From contig JAJYKO010000245.1 in the NCBI GenBank assembly GCA_021788565.1, positions 1-7,482 on the forward strand: DNA of 7,482 nucleotides, read 5' to 3'. A model generated the notes under the pieces. That model was given only the letters and a program-made list of their open reading frames with translations, had not been told where the DNA came from and searched no databases. The translations under genes and the position numbers were made by a program. This document shows positions 1-6,769 of this stretch, in pieces (positions within the stretch are counted from its first letter, which is position 1; the number at the start of each line of letters is the position of its first letter). This DNA comes from Chloroflexota bacterium (lineage in GTDB: Bacteria > Chloroflexota > UBA6077).

Positions 1-340
1 TGGCTCGGTACCGACTCTGGTCCATGCTATCGGGTAGATCCTGACTGTAGTAAAGCTTGGCCGTCAGGTCTGTCAGTCGCACATCCAGAAAGTTCAGGAC
101 GGTCGCGCTGGCGGCTCCGATTACCGCTATGACGCCAAACGCCTCAGCGCCCAAGACGCGCATGTTGACGAAGCTTACGACAAAACCGAGGACGGTGCAG
201 GCAACATTTACCGCGGCTAGGTATCTTGTAGGAGACAACAATGACTGGGCAGCACTGATCACGCCTTTCGACCTGACCAGGAAGACTACGTTCCCGAACT
301 GTGCCATGCAGTCTCGAAAGAGCGAATCAGGCCGGCTCAT
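1..340 (-). CDS. Polysaccharide flippase (Wzx/MATE-like), N-terminal part; gene runs off the left edge
   Basis: Reading the minus strand from the ATG at 340-338 gives 113 codons without a stop down to base 1, so the gene is cut by the window edge. A hydrophilic N-terminus (about residues 1-38) is followed by a hydrophobic segment at about 40-58, then R61-VLGAEAFGV and a second hydrophobic segment at about 67-84. This pairing of a first helix, a short 'R-x-L-G-x-E-x-F/Y-G' turn and a second helix is typical of the start of oligosaccharide flippases (PST/Wzx, MOP superfamily), which move polyprenyl-linked sugars across the membrane. The start overlaps the end of the upstream GT-C gene by 14 bases, suggesting translational coupling. 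A weak GGGA lies 7 bases before the ATG. A second in-frame ATG, codon 12 at 307, is a possible alternative start. The family call rests on only two helices, but the context supports it. Confidence 0.75.
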   Translation of the reverse strand, partial: MSRPDSLFRDCMAQFGNVVFLVRSKGVISAAQSLLSPTRYLAAVNVACTVLGFVVSFVNMRVLGAEAFGVIAVIGAASATVLNFLDVRLTDLTAKLYYSQDLPDSMDQSRYRA

Positions 341-2444
341 CGCTCAGTCCCATTCCTAGTCCAGACATGACTCGTTTGAGTTGCCGGCCGGGCCAACTGG
401 GCTCGACTAGTCCTCCCAAGACATCGTTGATGGCAATGGTATCCCAGATCAACAGCGGAAGTGTAGCCGGCATCTCGAGACGATAGTAGTAGTTGTTCGG
501 GAAGACCAGAACCAGCGAGAGAGCGTGCGTAACAGCCAGAACGAGCGAAAGCCAGGCAACCCTCGAGTGTTTTCTGGTCAGAAATCCGAGGGGGGCCAGT
601 ATCCACAGGGAGAGAACGGGCCAGAAAATCACTGGGTAGTCGGCATCCATGGAGCGCGGAAAACCCAGGATGTATATCGTCTTGTCAGCGATTTTCTTCG
701 CCACCTGGTCCGGTGCATCCACTACTGCCTCAGCAACGGAAACAAGCCTGGGGTCGTAAGTCTTGCTCAAGCTCACCCATGGCTCACCCGGAAGCTTTCT
801 CCCGGTGGGGACATTTCCCATATACAGGTTGATACTTCCGGACGTGGGCAGTAGCGCCGGCGTCCCGGCGGCGACGAGGTTCCGCACCGGGATCAAAGCA
901 GCGAGCAACACGATCGGTAACATGAGTGCGGCCAGTCGGTGCGGCAGATCTCCTCTCGCAATTCCTCGTAGGAGTAAGAATACGACGATGGGAACTGCTA
1001 TCCAGGAGGTGGATCGGGCGAGTCCAGCAATTCCGAGGATAGTGCCTACAAGCGTCATGCTGGCGAGGCTGGGAACGACCTTCAGTTTGGATACCACGAG
1101 CAGAAGCAACGCAAACATGACCAGGAGGAGGTTCTCGGACAGAAGCCTCTCGGCCAGTCGCATCCATTGCTCGATAATGCCGGTTCCTAAGGTAACGACC
1201 AGAAATACTGCCGTCGGAACCATCCCCTCGGGTATCGCCAAGAAGGCTAGGAAAACCACAAGCCCGGCACCCAGGAGCTGCAGCAGAATCAGTCCCTGGA
1301 CAGACTCCCCAACTATAAGGTGGCCTATCGCCAACACGTACGGATATAGCGGCTGATAATAGAAGAACTGAGCCCTGCCTAGGGGCTGACCCATAAGCAT
1401 GAGCGGAGAGTTGTTCTGGATGTCTCGGGCAAAGGTTTCATAAGTGAGCCAGTCGTCGCCACCTGAGAGCACGGTCAGCGAGTCGTGCTGGGAGAACCAC
1501 GACAGAAGATGCGACCCCAAGCTCAGGAACAAGAGTAAACTCACCAACCCGACCAGTACAAGCCTCTGTCTCGCCATCCGCGCGAGACGACGCCGAATCG
1601 TCAAAGCGACGATGTAGCAGGATATGGCTATGACAAGTAGGTCTACGGGCCCCGCAATCCTGCCAAGCCAGCGGTGAACAGTCATCAGGGGACCCGACGT
1701 TGGCTCCGAGTAAAGCTCCAACCCAATCGGCTGCACTTGCAGCGCGGCCTTGTCTACTTCTGTGGGAGCCATGGTAATCTCAACTGGCGTCTCTTGACCC
1801 ACCGATATTCCTCGCACGTAGTCGACAATCGGCGGCCGAAGATCGGTAACCTCTGAGCCAACCGCGATCTGGATCGGGCTCGAGCTGGATATCTTTAGGG
1901 CGCCCTGGCCGGCGACGAAGGCTTTGGCCATCACGGTCACTGGCAATTTCGTTCGGTCCGGATCCCCCTCCCGCGAAGCATAGAAATTGAACCGGCTATT
2001 GTCGTTAATGAGGTGGGCCGGAACGTCTCCCGCCTGGAAGCCGAGATCCGCGATGTGGGTCTGGCTGGTGGCGAAGCGGTCCCGGACGGCGATGGATTCG
2101 GTGAGAATCCATCCTACCGGGACGCCCCAAGTGGAAACGATCGCCCGAAGAATTCCGATGGCCAGCCAGATTAGTACCAGTGTTCTGGACAGACCCAACC
2201 GCCTATTGAATGCGAGTGTAGCCACTACAGCACCCAGCCAGCCACAGGTGAGGGCGTTTGCAAAGACCTCGACCGAATCGGTGTGCCACGCGGCGTTCCT
2301 GAGGCTGACGGCGAGACTGGCCAAAGCCAGCAAAGCGAGCAATGGGCGCACCCAGCGAGAGGTACCAGCGAACGCGCTCTCTTGATCGCCGGAGGTCCCC
2401 GAAAGCGGGTCTTTAGACGACAACGAAGGACTAAGCGCTGTCAT
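327..2444 (-). CDS. Large GT-C-like membrane glycosyltransferase (GT39/ArnT-like) with extra N-terminal extracytoplasmic module
   Basis: A 705-residue polytopic membrane protein. Its C-terminal two thirds resemble GT-C enzymes, which transfer sugars from polyprenyl-phosphate donors on the outer face of the membrane. After a helix at about 295-316 comes the expected acidic loop with D330-D331-W-x-x-Y. It is followed by FYYQPLYPYV (361-370), a Ser-Glu pair S436-E437, R477, and R521-N522 leading into GSINLYMGN (536-544), which is common in this family. N650-NYYYR-LEMP near the end resembles the C-terminal 'YR-x-x-P' region. The first ~285 residues are unusual: three helices (about 33-48, 60-79, 88-107), a polar segment of about 145 residues predicted outside the membrane (about 113-258), then a helix at 265-283 and a basic stretch RRRLARMARQR. 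The ATG is 9 bases after the stop of the upstream gene and has no clear ribosome-binding site, so reinitiation is likely. Its end overlaps the flippase start by 14 bases. The acceptor and donor are unknown; a polymerase role is less likely but not excluded. Confidence 0.75.
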   Translation of the reverse strand: MTALSPSLSSKDPLSGTSGDQESAFAGTSRWVRPLLALLALASLAVSLRNAAWHTDSVEVFANALTCGWLGAVVATLAFNRRLGLSRTLVLIWLAIGILRAIVSTWGVPVGWILTESIAVRDRFATSQTHIADLGFQAGDVPAHLINDNSRFNFYASREGDPDRTKLPVTVMAKAFVAGQGALKISSSSPIQIAVGSEVTDLRPPIVDYVRGISVGQETPVEITMAPTEVDKAALQVQPIGLELYSEPTSGPLMTVHRWLGRIAGPVDLLVIAISCYIVALTIRRRLARMARQRLVLVGLVSLLLFLSLGSHLLSWFSQHDSLTVLSGGDDWLTYETFARDIQNNSPLMLMGQPLGRAQFFYYQPLYPYVLAIGHLIVGESVQGLILLQLLGAGLVVFLAFLAIPEGMVPTAVFLVVTLGTGIIEQWMRLAERLLSENLLLVMFALLLLVVSKLKVVPSLASMTLVGTILGIAGLARSTSWIAVPIVVFLLLRGIARGDLPHRLAALMLPIVLLAALIPVRNLVAAGTPALLPTSGSINLYMGNVPTGRKLPGEPWVSLSKTYDPRLVSVAEAVVDAPDQVAKKIADKTIYILGFPRSMDADYPVIFWPVLSLWILAPLGFLTRKHSRVAWLSLVLAVTHALSLVLVFPNNYYYRLEMPATLPLLIWDTIAINDVLGGLVEPSWPGRQLKRVMSGLGMGLSDEPA

Positions 2445-2453
2445 GGAATAACA

Positions 2454-4328
2454 TCAACCAGTCAGTTGAGATTTGCTTCCGGGTTTGAGGAAGCCAGCTC
2501 CAGTCGTAGCTGTTGCCCTACTCATTTCCAGTGGCGACACGTGTCGCCACGGGATCGAACGGATCGAGCACTCTTTGATCGCGCTCTGGATAAGATCGGT
2601 GGCTTCGTTGGGTAGGGCGATTACCACGCCATCCACCTCTGTTTTCTCCAAGATCATTCCTAGAGCGGACACCGAACCGAGGACTCCGACGCCACAGATC
2701 TTACGCTCCCGACCGATCTCCTCGACGTCAACGAATCCGACGGGAACGTGATCGCCAAAGATACCCTGCTGGATCGCCCGCAGGACCTTGGCGCCGCTGT
2801 CCCGCGTTCCTACCACTAGCAGGCGCCCAAACTTGGCGCCGGCCAGGGATTGAATGGAGTGGGCCAACAGCCGGAAGGACATCCTCGAGCCGATGGCCAG
2901 CCAGGTGAACAAGAGCCAGTCCACCACGAACACCGACCTGGAGAAGCCGGCGAAGCGCCAGATCACAAAGACCGCTGCGGCGCAGAGCACCGTGCCTACA
3001 GTGGCGGCCTTCACAATGGTCACGGCCTCCGGAAGGCCCACATACCTCCAGTCGCGTCCGTAGACACCGCCCAGGAGAAAGACAGCCAGCTTGAGCACAA
3101 TGACGAAGGGCACCGATCTGGCAAACTGGGTCAGGAAAGGCCCGGTCAGCGTGCCCTCGAACTTCAGCAGGTACGACCCAAGGTAAGCCACCACGATGAG
3201 AACGAGGTCCAGCAACACCTCGGCAAGAAGCACTCTGTCGATGATTGCGTCGTTTCCGCCGACCCGCGGCAGCCCAACACGATGTGTGTTAATCGACTCC
3301 TCTTCCCGATAGACCTTCACCTGAGCCAGGTAGATCCCGAACAGCACCAGACCGACTACGAGCAGCGCCAGGAACGCCACGGACATCAGCACGTCCATGA
3401 AACGGGTGGCCACCGCAAAGGCGCCGAAGATGGCGCTGATCAGGTACAGCACCCAGACGGTTTGTTTCTCGCTCAGACCGAGTGCCACGAGTCGGTGGGA
3501 GGTGTGGTCGCGGCCGCCCTGAGAGATGGAACGCCCGTAAAGGGTGCGGACCGTCGAAACCAGCGTGGTGTCGAAGAGCGGTACGCCGAGTACCACTATC
3601 GGGACTACGAGGGTAAGCAACACGTTTTGGGAAGCACCGTAGCTGTTTCCCAGAATCGACAATCCGCCTACTATGAACCCAAGAGATAGACTGCCGGCAT
3701 CGCCCATGAAGATGCTCGCCGGCGACGAATTGTACAGCAGGAACCCTAGGGACGCGCCCGCCACTGCTGCCCCTGCAACGGCAACCTCGTGGCTCTGCTC
3801 CAAAACGCCGATGGTTGCTAACACAATGCCAGTGACACAGGCAACACCCGCACTCAGGCCGTCCATGTTGTCAAGCAGGTTGAAAGCGTTCGTGATCGCA
3901 ACTATCCAGAAGACGGTCAGAGGTATCGCAAGTATCCGGAGGGGAAGTCCTTCGAAAACGATACCGCCTGCTCCGAAGAGGGTGGCTATCACGATCTGTC
4001 CGATCAGCTTCTGGTGCGGTGAGAGCTTGACCAGGTCATCTACAAGGCCGAGGAGGAACATGCCACTCAGGCCAGCACCAAGGAAGAGAATCCTGCTGCT
4101 GGAGCCCGAGACTAGGACCAGGGGAACAATAATCCCTAGATAGATGGCAACCCCGCCTAGAAGAGCTGTTGGACGCTCGTGCCACCGGTCGGGTCTCGGC
4201 TGTGCCACGAAGCCGTATCGTCTCGCAAAGCGGCGCACGATTGCCGTGGCAGACACAGAGATTATAAAGGCGGCGGCCACGGCGATTGATGGCGCGACAA
4301 GCGTATCCCAGTCCGAAGAATCCACCAT
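2454..4328 (-). CDS. Fusion: WecA/MraY-type polyprenyl-phosphate sugar-1-phosphate transferase plus CapD/FlaA1 N-terminal half
   Basis: A 624-residue membrane protein made of two recognisable parts. Residues about 10-340 are a complete polytopic phosphoglycosyltransferase of the WecA/TagO/MraY family, which joins a UDP-sugar to a polyprenyl phosphate on the cytoplasmic face. The Mg-binding D97-D98, the NAFNLLDNMDG motif (147-157), FMGDAG (207-212) and the basic loop with H275-T-S-H278-R279 are all present, so activity is expected. Residues about 360-485 form four helices with YGRDWRYVG (423-431) and SRSVFVVDW (463-471), typical of the CapD/FlaA1/WbaP N-terminal membrane domain. Residues about 500-600 form a Rossmann-like CoA_binding_3 domain (RLLVVG at 502-507, GFVD at 531-534). 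The dehydratase/epimerase catalytic domain that follows in CapD is absent, as is the mono-topic transferase domain of WbaP. WecA alone is about 350 residues. The ATG at 4328 is followed directly by a GTG at 4325 that is better spaced from the AGGAG. The gene lies 31 bases after the 407-residue GT-C gene and 9 before the larger one. Confidence 0.88.
   Translation of the reverse strand: MVDSSDWDTLVAPSIAVAAAFIISVSATAIVRRFARRYGFVAQPRPDRWHERPTALLGGVAIYLGIIVPLVLVSGSSSRILFLGAGLSGMFLLGLVDDLVKLSPHQKLIGQIVIATLFGAGGIVFEGLPLRILAIPLTVFWIVAITNAFNLLDNMDGLSAGVACVTGIVLATIGVLEQSHEVAVAGAAVAGASLGFLLYNSSPASIFMGDAGSLSLGFIVGGLSILGNSYGASQNVLLTLVVPIVVLGVPLFDTTLVSTVRTLYGRSISQGGRDHTSHRLVALGLSEKQTVWVLYLISAIFGAFAVATRFMDVLMSVAFLALLVVGLVLFGIYLAQVKVYREEESINTHRVGLPRVGGNDAIIDRVLLAEVLLDLVLIVVAYLGSYLLKFEGTLTGPFLTQFARSVPFVIVLKLAVFLLGGVYGRDWRYVGLPEAVTIVKAATVGTVLCAAAVFVIWRFAGFSRSVFVVDWLLFTWLAIGSRMSFRLLAHSIQSLAGAKFGRLLVVGTRDSGAKVLRAIQQGIFGDHVPVGFVDVEEIGRERKICGVGVLGSVSALGMILEKTEVDGVVIALPNEATDLIQSAIKECSIRSIPWRHVSPLEMSRATATTGAGFLKPGSKSQLTG
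2531..2550. repeat. Perfect 20-bp palindrome inside the 3' end of the fusion gene
   Basis: The sequence is GTGGCGACACGTGTCGCCAC, two 10-base arms with no spacer and a central CACGTG. In the mRNA it could fold as an 8-bp GC-rich stem with an ACGU loop. It encodes W594-R-H-V-S-P599 of the fusion protein and ends 75 bases before the stop codon. No T-run follows on either strand, so it is not an intrinsic terminator. It could be a protein-binding site, an mRNA structure, or chance; no function is claimed. Confidence 0.6.
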
Positions 4329-4330
4329 CT

Positions 4331-4335
4331 CTCCT
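4331..4335 (-). promoter_or_regulatory. Ribosome-binding site (AGGAG) for the WecA-CapD fusion gene
   Basis: The minus strand reads CTAGGAGAGATGGTG. AGGAG is only 2 bases from the ATG at 4328 but 5 bases from the GTG that forms codon 2. The true start may therefore be the GTG at 4325, a difference of one residue. The 31-base gap before this gene holds no other recognisable signal. Confidence 0.65.
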
Positions 4336-4359
4336 AGCAGGGCGTTTCAGATCTGTCTG

Positions 4360-5583
4360 TTACGAGACCATCGGCGTGTGGGCCTGATCCTCAAGTCTCC
4401 CCACACTTCTCCCAAAAAGCAGCCTGCTTACCATTTTGAGAGTCTTCATCACGCCGAGCAACAGGAATGGAACGACTGTTATCGCAAGCCTGGGATCAAA
4501 CAGGGCTGCTATCGGGGCAAACTCTGCCACAGACAAGAACAGAATCGCTCCGAAGACCCAGTCGGGGCTCAAGAGCAGTAGCAAACCGCCCAGTGCTCCC
4601 GCCAGCACCAGGAGCGCCGGAATGAACACCTTCACGAAGTCCTGGAGAGATGTGAAGACCAACTGCGGCGGGACCGGCTTCCCTAGAACGCGGAAGATAG
4701 TCAGGGATGTAGTGCCGTAAGGTATAGCTGCAACGCCCCATAACGTGCGCTTGGCCATCTCCTCGGGGGTGTGAAGCCCGAGCAGGTAGTAGCCCCAGCT
4801 TATAGGTGGCCCCGCGAAACTATCCTTGGCCAACTCAGCCGAGGTTGGGAAGCCGGGTTGGTCTCGAAACTCCAGGTTGCGGAACCAGGCGGCGTGAATG
4901 TTGCTGAAGTACATGGGGTCACCGTAACGCCACCAGTTGCCAACTACTAGAGGTGAGGTGATCACCAGTGCTGTGACCACGGATATCGCCAACCATTGGA
5001 GGGAACACTTGCGTAACGCCGTGGCAAGGATAAGCACAGGCAATGCAAGTAGCAGGGTATCCCATCGCAGAATAGCACTGAGACCGACCAACACGCCGAC
5101 GCCAATAGCATCTCGGTAACTCCATCGAACTGAGATGAGAGCGAGCGCAATAAGGAGCACAAGCGCAGCGGAGGTCTCCTCTCTAAGACCACGAGCTGAT
5201 TGGTAGATCAGCCATGGACTCACCGCCAAACAAAGGGCAGCAACTCCAGCCCACAAGGTTCCAAAGAGCCTTCGCGCAACCATCTGGAAAGACGTTACCA
5301 TCAGGACAAAGCCGGCTACCCCCACCAACTCGACGACGTCATTGCTCGGACCTCCAAACACCCCTGCGAGGGCAATTAGTGCTGACCAAAGAGGTTCTCT
5401 TGAAGTGGTGGCCGCGCTCAGAGGGTTTATGGTTCTCGCGAGCTGTAAGAAATACTGAGCATCCGAGTCGAGTGGCTGAGTGCGAACCGCCATCCACTGG
5501 AAGATGCCGGTTGTGACAGCGCAAAGAGCCGGGAGAAACGCAAGTATCCTGGCGGCTGTCCTACTGTCGCTTCTGGTTGCCAA
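4360..5583 (-). CDS. Compact GT-C membrane glycosyltransferase (GT39/ArnT-like)
   Basis: A 407-residue polytopic membrane protein with the hallmarks of GT-C enzymes, which use polyprenyl-phosphate sugars as donors and act outside the cytoplasm. After a first helix at about 12-31 comes an acidic loop, PLDSDAQYF (37-45), with D39 and D41 as candidate catalytic residues. SREPLW (61-66) and GLREE (132-136) follow, then LRWD (172-175), and NWWRYGDP (216-223), the equivalent of the 'RN-x-x-x-x-G' loop of relatives. DPR (363-365) lies in the final membrane region. It is shorter than ArnT (about 550 residues) and has no C-terminal periplasmic domain. The start is a TTG, one base after the TAG of the GT4 gene. 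It is supported by a GGAGG 5 bases upstream that lies within the end of that gene. The next ATG in frame (codon 31) would remove the first helix. The acceptor is unknown; a lipid-linked glycan or a protein are both possible. Confidence 0.75.
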   Translation of the reverse strand: MATRSDSRTAARILAFLPALCAVTTGIFQWMAVRTQPLDSDAQYFLQLARTINPLSAATTSREPLWSALIALAGVFGGPSNDVVELVGVAGFVLMVTSFQMVARRLFGTLWAGVAALCLAVSPWLIYQSARGLREETSAALVLLIALALISVRWSYRDAIGVGVLVGLSAILRWDTLLLALPVLILATALRKCSLQWLAISVVTALVITSPLVVGNWWRYGDPMYFSNIHAAWFRNLEFRDQPGFPTSAELAKDSFAGPPISWGYYLLGLHTPEEMAKRTLWGVAAIPYGTTSLTIFRVLGKPVPPQLVFTSLQDFVKVFIPALLVLAGALGGLLLLLSPDWVFGAILFLSVAEFAPIAALFDPRLAITVVPFLLLGVMKTLKMVSRLLFGRSVGRLEDQAHTPMVS

Positions 5584-5584
5584 C

Positions 5585-6769
5585 CTACCCTCCGATGGCC
5601 GCCGCGAGTTCGGAATAGATCTCTCTCACGTCCCTGACTAGGCGGCTGATTGCGTACTTGGGGTAGACTGCTTCCCGACCGGCGTCTCCCATCGCTGGCA
5701 GCTGCTGGGACGAGAGGATTCTGACAATGGCGTCCGCTAGCCTCTCGGGCTCTCTCGGTGGTACTAGGAGGCCGTTTACGCCGTCCGATACCACATCGCT
5801 GACGCCGCCGACGTCGGTCGACACCACGGCCCTCCCCGCCGCCATTGCCTCGATGAGGGTCACGGGCGAACCCTCATTGTAGGAGGAGAGCACGGCCAGG
5901 TCCAGGTCCGCGTAAACTCTGGGCAGGTCGTGCCTCCAGCCCATGAACGTCACGCCGTCACCGATCCCCAGGCCGCGTGCCTGGCACTCCAGATCGCTCC
6001 TCAACTCACCGTCACCTACGATGAGGAACCTCACGTCGGACGTTCTCGCGAGCACCGATTGGGCAGCCTTCAGGAAGACCGTGTGCCCTTTCACTGGCAC
6101 CAGCCTACCAACTATTCCCACGAGGCGAGTCCGCTCCGGAATACCAAGCTCCGCCCTTAGCTCACCTCGATGGCACTGGCTCTCCACGAAGGGCTCCAAC
6201 TCCAAGCCGAGGGGAACGGATCTCAACTTATGTGGGTTCCCGATCCCGTAGCTCAGGATCTCTCGCCGCTGCTTCTCGCCGACCGTGAGGATAAGGTCGG
6301 TTGCCCGGCTGAGGGCACGCTCGATCCGGATAAAAGCCTGGGTCTTGAGCGGACCGAAGTAGCTGTGGAACACGTGACCATGGTAAGTATGAATCACAAC
6401 CGGCACGCGGGCCAGGCGGGCTGCCAGCCGGCCTACAGTTCCGGCCTTCGCCATGTGGGTATGGACTATAGTGGGCCGCCGTTCTCGAAACAAGCGGTAC
6501 AACCTGAGCAGGACCGCCAGGTCACGGCCGGGATCGATCTCCCTGCCGAGTCCCGCGACCATGAGGGGTGACACGCCTTTGGCCTTCGCCAGATGGAGCA
6601 TGTCTCCCTCTGTCGGCGCTGTGTAGCCGCTCACCAATGTAGAGGTGAAGCGCTCGTCCTCGAGTGCTTGAGTGAGCAGGATTGCGTGGATCGCTGGCCC
6701 ACCGATATTCAGCCGGGTGATAACCCTGGCCACTTTGATGCACCGGTTCAGCCTTGACGTAGATACCAC
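5585..6769 (-). CDS. Glycosyltransferase family 4 (GT-B fold)
   Basis: A 394-residue soluble or membrane-associated enzyme with a complete GT4 fold. It transfers a sugar from a nucleotide-sugar donor to a growing lipid-linked chain on the cytoplasmic face. The N-terminal acceptor domain has ARVITRLNIGGPAIH (14-28), whose GGP is the usual glycine loop. It continues with H103-TH-MAKAGTVGRLAAR and HTYHGHVFHSYF (127-138), a histidine-rich motif seen in many exopolysaccharide GT4 enzymes. The C-terminal donor domain has GRLVPVKG (221-228; R222 and K227 should contact the donor phosphates), VGDGE (251-255), and the E-x7-E motif running from E299 to E307 (EGSPVTLIE). GGVSDVV and GVNGLLVPP follow. 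The annotated start is a GTG that overlaps the epimerase end by 22 bases and lacks a good ribosome-binding site. A second GTG at 6733 (codon 13) would put the start just before ARVITR, closer to the family's usual N-terminus. Specificity cannot be read from sequence. Confidence 0.92.
   Translation of the reverse strand: MVSTSRLNRCIKVARVITRLNIGGPAIHAILLTQALEDERFTSTLVSGYTAPTEGDMLHLAKAKGVSPLMVAGLGREIDPGRDLAVLLRLYRLFRERRPTIVHTHMAKAGTVGRLAARLARVPVVIHTYHGHVFHSYFGPLKTQAFIRIERALSRATDLILTVGEKQRREILSYGIGNPHKLRSVPLGLELEPFVESQCHRGELRAELGIPERTRLVGIVGRLVPVKGHTVFLKAAQSVLARTSDVRFLIVGDGELRSDLECQARGLGIGDGVTFMGWRHDLPRVYADLDLAVLSSYNEGSPVTLIEAMAAGRAVVSTDVGGVSDVVSDGVNGLLVPPREPERLADAIVRILSSQQLPAMGDAGREAVYPKYAISRLVRDVREIYSELAAAIGG
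5589..5593 (-). promoter_or_regulatory. Ribosome-binding site (GGAGG) for the TTG-initiated GT-C gene
   Basis: The minus strand reads GGAGGGTAGGTTG. GGAGG lies inside the last codons of the GT4 gene, overlaps its final Gly-Gly, and sits 5 bases before the TTG at 5583. The TAG stop falls between the two. This is the best Shine-Dalgarno match in the window and decides the TTG start. Confidence 0.75.

Noticed and set aside
57..359. 100-codon plus-strand open frame at the left edge
   Set aside because: The opposite strand carries the flippase start with family-like helices; the plus-strand product is low-complexity and basic.
763..1356. 197-codon plus-strand open frame
   Set aside because: It is antisense to the conserved GT-C core of the 705-residue protein. 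The Arg/Ser/Thr-rich product has no motif and no ribosome site was seen.
327..2444. Wzy polymerase as the identity of the 705-residue protein
   Set aside because: The acidic DD loop, YYQPLYPY and the R-N followed by NLYMGN pattern match GT-C enzymes better. Wzy sequences are so variable that this is not fully excluded.
2531..2550. Palindrome as a transcription terminator
   Set aside because: No run of T follows on either strand, and the site is within coding sequence upstream of two further operon genes.
3250..3310. Base-composition break at the WecA/CapD junction, as a sign of a recent fusion
   Set aside because: Hand-counted GC is about 58% on the WecA side and about 60% on the CapD side; the difference is too small to mark a junction.
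2850..3689. 279-codon plus-strand open frame starting at 2850
   Set aside because: It lies wholly antisense to the fusion gene, whose family motifs are clear. Its product is rich in His, Gln, Glu and Gly, as expected from the reverse strand of membrane-protein codons, and it has no recognisable domain.
4329..4359. Promoter or terminator in the largest intergenic gap
   Set aside because: The 31 bases contain only the AGGAG ribosome site; there is no hairpin with a T-run and no convincing -10/-35 pair.
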